A DNA stretch of 18,127 nt from JAABYT01 sp964194585 (GTDB lineage Bacteria; Pseudomonadota; Gammaproteobacteria; HK1), in assembly GCA_964194585.1 (NCBI GenBank), contig CAXMNG010000116.1:1-18127 (forward strand), read 5' to 3'. Positions within the stretch are counted from its first letter, which is position 1. Every line of letters starts with the position of its first letter. The notes under the pieces were generated by a model, which made no database searches, was not told where the DNA came from, and saw only the letters and a program-made list of their open reading frames with translations. Below, in pieces: positions 15,343 to 18,127 of this stretch. The translations under genes were made by a program, and so were the position numbers.

Positions 15343-16410
15343 ATGAAACACCCTGCCATCGTACTTGCCAACCGCCTTTTCAAGACACCGAACGGCAAGG
15401 TGGCCCATGGCCTGATCCGCGGAAGCGATCGCTTCCAGGTGACCGCCGTCGTCGATCCCGATTGTGCCGGAGAGGACGCCGGTGATGCTTTGGACGGCGA
15501 GTGGCGTGACATTCCCATCGTCGCAAGTCTCGATGAAGCGCTGTCGGTTTCACAGCCGATACCACGCTGCTGCGTCGTGGGCATCGCCACCCATGGTGGC
15601 CGGTTCACCGACGACCTGCGGACGTCGGTGCTCGAAGCGGTCAAGCGCGGGCTCGACGTCGTCAACGGCCTGCACGATGCAGCCTCGGAAGATTCCGAGA
15701 TCGCGGCCGCGGCCGAAGCCGCCGATGTCGAGCTCATCGATTTACGCAAGTCGCCGCCGAAGAACACTTTGCACTTCTGGGAAGGTGATCTTCTTCAAGT
15801 ACGCGCTCCCCGGATTGCAGTTCTCGGCACCGACTGCGCACTTGGAAAACGCACCACGACACGCCTGTTGGTTCAGGCACTCAACGACTCCGGAATGCAC
15901 GCAGAGATGATCTACACCGGGCAAACCGGCTGGATGCAGGGCGCGCGGTACGGGTTCGTGTTCGACGCGGTTGTCAACGACTATGTGAGCGGCGAGGTCG
16001 AGCACGCTATCGTAAGCTGCGACCGGGAAGCGCAACCGGACATCATGATAATCGAAGGCCAGTCGTCATTGCGCAATCCGAGCGGCCCGTGCGGCGCGGA
16101 GTTTCTCCTGTCCGGCGGCGCTCGGGGCGTGGTGCTGCAACACGCCGCGGGGCGTGAGTTCTTCGAAGGCTTCGAGGAGCAGAGGCTTCGAATTCCTTCG
16201 GTAGCCGACGAGATAGCGCTCATCGCCATGTACGGCGCGCGTACGCTCGCTGTCACCCTCAACGGCGCCCTCGTGAGCGCCGACGAGTTGATCGCCTGTC
16301 AGCAGGCCTATGAGCGCGAGCTGGGCATTCCGGTGCTGCGACCGTTGCAGGAAGGGGTGGATCGCCTGGTGCCCGTAATACAGGAATACATAGAGGAAGA
16401 GCGCCGATGA
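15343..16410 (+). CDS. dgcN: DUF1611 protein, D-glutamate N-acetyltransferase DgcN type
   Basis: Protein of 355 residues, full length for the DUF1611 family. The N-terminal Rossmann-like half (1-150) contains AIVLANRLFKTPNGKVAHGLIRG-like residues and CCVVGIATHGG (76-86). The C-terminal half is a P-loop domain with GTDCALGKRTTT (162-173), the family's Walker A variant, and the Walker B-like IIEGQSSLRNP (236-246). Members of this family were named DgcN in a recently described D-glutamate catabolic route, in which DgcN N-acetylates D-glutamate. The adjacent, overlapping dgcA supports that reading. The function is known from the family, not shown here. The ATG at 15343 has only a weak GGGGAA upstream. 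The stop overlaps the dgcA start by 4 bp (ATGA), so the two are translationally coupled. Older annotations call such proteins NAD-dependent epimerase-like or hypothetical. Confidence 0.8.
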   Translation: MKHPAIVLANRLFKTPNGKVAHGLIRGSDRFQVTAVVDPDCAGEDAGDALDGEWRDIPIVASLDEALSVSQPIPRCCVVGIATHGGRFTDDLRTSVLEAVKRGLDVVNGLHDAASEDSEIAAAAEAADVELIDLRKSPPKNTLHFWEGDLLQVRAPRIAVLGTDCALGKRTTTRLLVQALNDSGMHAEMIYTGQTGWMQGARYGFVFDAVVNDYVSGEVEHAIVSCDREAQPDIMIIEGQSSLRNPSGPCGAEFLLSGGARGVVLQHAAGREFFEGFEEQRLRIPSVADEIALIAMYGARTLAVTLNGALVSADELIACQQAYERELGIPVLRPLQEGVDRLVPVIQEYIEEERR

Positions 16411-17474
16411 GGATTACGGGAATTCATACCAGCATCGAGGAATTCCAGCTCGCACGACCCTATACGATCGCCTTTCGAAGCGTCGACGATGTGCAGATGA
16501 GCTTCGTACGGTTGAACACCGACGACGGACTCACCGGCATCGGCTGCGCGTCGCCCGAATCGATGGTTACGGGAGAGACACGTGAAGCATGCAGCGCCGC
16601 TCTTCAGGAGGAGGCGCTCTCCTGGCTCCAGGGAAGGGATCCCCGCACCCTGCCCGCGCTCTGCCGCGAGCTCGATGCCCGCTTGCCGGAGGCTCCGGCT
16701 GCACGCGCCGCCGTGGATATCGCGCTGCACGATCTGCTGGCGCAGCGTCTGGGGGTGCCGCTGGTAGAGATGCTGGGCCGCGCCCACCAGAGCCTTCCCA
16801 CCTCCATCACCATCGGCATCAAGCCCGTGGACGAAACCGTCGCAGAGGCGGACGAGTATGTCGGACGAGGCTTCAAGATATTGAAAGTCAAGCTCGGACA
16901 TTCCCTGGACGAGGACCTGGCGCGGCTCACACGCCTGCGCGAGCGCGTCGGTAAAGACATCGGGATTCGCGTGGATCCCAATCAAGGCTACAGCGCAGAG
17001 CAGTTGAACGCTTTCATCGAACGTACGAGTCAACTGGATATCGAATTTCTCGAGCAACCCATGGCTGCGGACGACATCGATGCCATGCGTGCACTTCCGG
17101 AGAAAGTGCGCGCGCGCCTCGCCGCCGACGAGACCCTGCTGGATGCCCACGATGCCCTGACCCTAATCGAACCACCCCGGGCCTGCGGCATATTCAACAT
17201 CAAGCTCATGAAATGCGGCGGCGTACACGCGGCGCGAAGAATTGCCGACATCGCCGACAGTGCCGGAATCGAGTTAATGTGGGGTTGCATGGACGAAAGT
17301 ATCGTCAGCATCAGCGCGGCCCTGCACGCGGCGCTGGCATCGCCGGCGACACGCTATCTGGATCTGGACGGCAGTCTGGATCTGGCCCGCGACGTGGTGG
17401 ACGGCGGTTTCGTTCTGGAAGACGGATACATGCGTACCACCGACCTACCGGGTCTGGGAGTGCGCTGGCTTTGA
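16407..17474 (+). CDS. dgcA: Enolase-superfamily racemase, N-acetyl-D-glutamate racemase DgcA / dipeptide epimerase type
   Basis: Protein of 355 residues in the muconate-lactonizing/dipeptide epimerase branch of the enolase superfamily. An N-terminal capping domain (1-120) precedes a TIM barrel. All expected catalytic residues are visible: Lys160 and Lys162 in KVK, the three metal ligands Asp190 (RVDPNQ), Glu216 (FLEQP) and Asp241 (ADET), the opposite-face Lys266 in NIKLMKCGG, and the DLDGS Asp pair (319, 321). This two-lysine arrangement supports 1,1-proton transfer, that is, racemisation or epimerisation. Next to dgcN it fits N-acetyl-D-glutamate to N-acetyl-L-glutamate. The alternative is an L-Ala-D/L-Glu epimerase acting on peptidoglycan dipeptides, which the sequence alone cannot exclude. 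AGAGGAAGA just upstream of the ATG is a good ribosome-binding site inside the end of dgcN. Confidence 0.85.
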   Translation: MRITGIHTSIEEFQLARPYTIAFRSVDDVQMSFVRLNTDDGLTGIGCASPESMVTGETREACSAALQEEALSWLQGRDPRTLPALCRELDARLPEAPAARAAVDIALHDLLAQRLGVPLVEMLGRAHQSLPTSITIGIKPVDETVAEADEYVGRGFKILKVKLGHSLDEDLARLTRLRERVGKDIGIRVDPNQGYSAEQLNAFIERTSQLDIEFLEQPMAADDIDAMRALPEKVRARLAADETLLDAHDALTLIEPPRACGIFNIKLMKCGGVHAARRIADIADSAGIELMWGCMDESIVSISAALHAALASPATRYLDLDGSLDLARDVVDGGFVLEDGYMRTTDLPGLGVRWL

Positions 17475-17491
17475 CATGCTTAATGGGGAAA

Positions 17492-18127
17492 CTAGATGTG
17501 CCCAGCTTCGCGCATGCGTCCGAGGCCTTCGCGCAGTATGCCGGCCAGAAACTCCGCCCATTCCGCCTGACCCTCGGTCGTGCCGATTAAGTCCTGGCGG
17601 ATCTCCAGCTCCACGTGGGGAATGCCCCGATTCTGCCCATGCACGGGCGCCGCGTAGTCCTTATCGCTGGTCATGAAATAAGGTTCATTGTCGCCTACGC
17701 AGAGATGGCCTTCGTCCGCGAGCAGGTCGAGAAGAATCTGCGCGAATCTGGGATCGTGCTCATAGAGCACGCCAACGTGCCAGGGGCGCGACACGCCGTG
17801 AAAGACCGGCGTACAGCTGTGCACCGCAACCAGAACAGAAAGCCGTCCGGATGACTCCCGCTCGTCCAGAGCTGCGGCGATTGTGTCGTGGTAGGGGTGA
17901 AAGATCTCATCGGCGCGTACCTTCGCCTGTTGCCCGCTGACCGCACGGTTTCCGGGGATCTCCGTCTCCTCGCTGACGGTCACGATAAAGTCCTCGGCAT
18001 CGGGCGAGCGGTTGCAGTCCGCTACCAGTCGTGAATACGTCTGCAACACCAGATGCGCATCGAGTCGTCGCGACAGACCCTTGGCAACGCCGGCGGCGCC
18101 AATGTCATAAGTGATGTGGCGTTCCAC
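17492..18127 (-). CDS. N-formylglutamate amidohydrolase family protein (N-terminus off right edge)
   Basis: The minus-strand frame is open from the window edge to the TAG at 17492, giving 211 codons. The first codon at the edge is probably internal, and about 45-50 N-terminal residues are missing by comparison with the family. Conserved pieces are ERHITYDIGAAGVA, YSRLVADCNR, VAVHSCTP, RPWHVGVLYEHDPR, GDNEPY and PVHGQNRGIPHVELEIRQDL, the His/Glu-rich set that binds zinc in the N-formylglutamate amidohydrolase family. The classical enzyme releases formate from N-formyl-L-glutamate in histidine breakdown, but no hut gene is in view. It converges on dgcA with 17 bp between stops, so it is on a separate transcript. 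Its place beside dgcN-dgcA makes an N-acyl-glutamate a plausible substrate; this is inference. Confidence 0.85.
   Translation of the reverse strand: MERHITYDIGAAGVAKGLSRRLDAHLVLQTYSRLVADCNRSPDAEDFIVTVSEETEIPGNRAVSGQQAKVRADEIFHPYHDTIAAALDERESSGRLSVLVAVHSCTPVFHGVSRPWHVGVLYEHDPRFAQILLDLLADEGHLCVGDNEPYFMTSDKDYAAPVHGQNRGIPHVELEIRQDLIGTTEGQAEWAEFLAGILREGLGRMREAGHI

Noticed and set aside
16308..17150. Minus-strand open frame (280 codons) opposite dgcA
   Set aside because: dgcA has every catalytic residue of its family; the antisense frame has none and looks like a codon-bias shadow.

Overview
The window is high-GC bacterial chromosome with ordinary, tightly packed genes and no rRNA, tRNA, CRISPR array, insertion sequence or phage gene that I can see. 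The CTG-N10-CAG LexA operator in front of dnaE2, the GGDEF/EAL signalling protein and the enzyme repertoire point to a gammaproteobacterium, probably free-living or marine. That assignment is inference from gene content, not from a marker gene.

Left part (1-6422), all on the minus strand. A TauE/SafE permease runs off the left edge. To its right, and transcribed toward it, is a compact cluster in the order EamA/DMT transporter, glutathione S-transferase, class I SAM methyltransferase, exported protein-L-isoaspartate methyltransferase (pcm), and a large membrane protein with an internal spermidine-synthase-like domain. The last four are separated by 7 and 9 bp or overlap by 8 bp, so they look like one operon. 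Three consecutive genes encode SAM-type Rossmann folds. One product is exported, and another may place its Rossmann domain in the periplasm.

Middle part (6423-9977). A 277-bp gap contains a sigma-28-like promoter motif and an inverted repeat. Next come a tartrate/D-malate dehydrogenase (minus strand) and, divergent from it, a cytosolic PAS-PAS-GGDEF-EAL protein. Its cyclase motif and I-site are intact but its EAL domain is degenerate.

Right-middle part (9985-15221). A complete error-prone polymerase gene dnaE2 (minus strand) has a near-consensus SOS box over its promoter but no adjacent imuA or imuB. Divergent from it is a membrane-anchored eukaryotic-type Ser/Thr kinase with a Pro/Ala/Lys-rich linker and a small C-terminal helical domain.

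Right end (15343-18127). dgcN and dgcA overlap by 4 bp and match the D-glutamate N-acetyltransferase / N-acetyl-D-glutamate racemase pair. Convergent with them, 17 bp away, is an N-formylglutamate amidohydrolase family gene cut by the right edge. Together they suggest D-glutamate to N-acetyl-D-glutamate to N-acetyl-L-glutamate, with the amidohydrolase as a candidate for the last deacylation. The first two steps rest on family knowledge; the third is a hypothesis.
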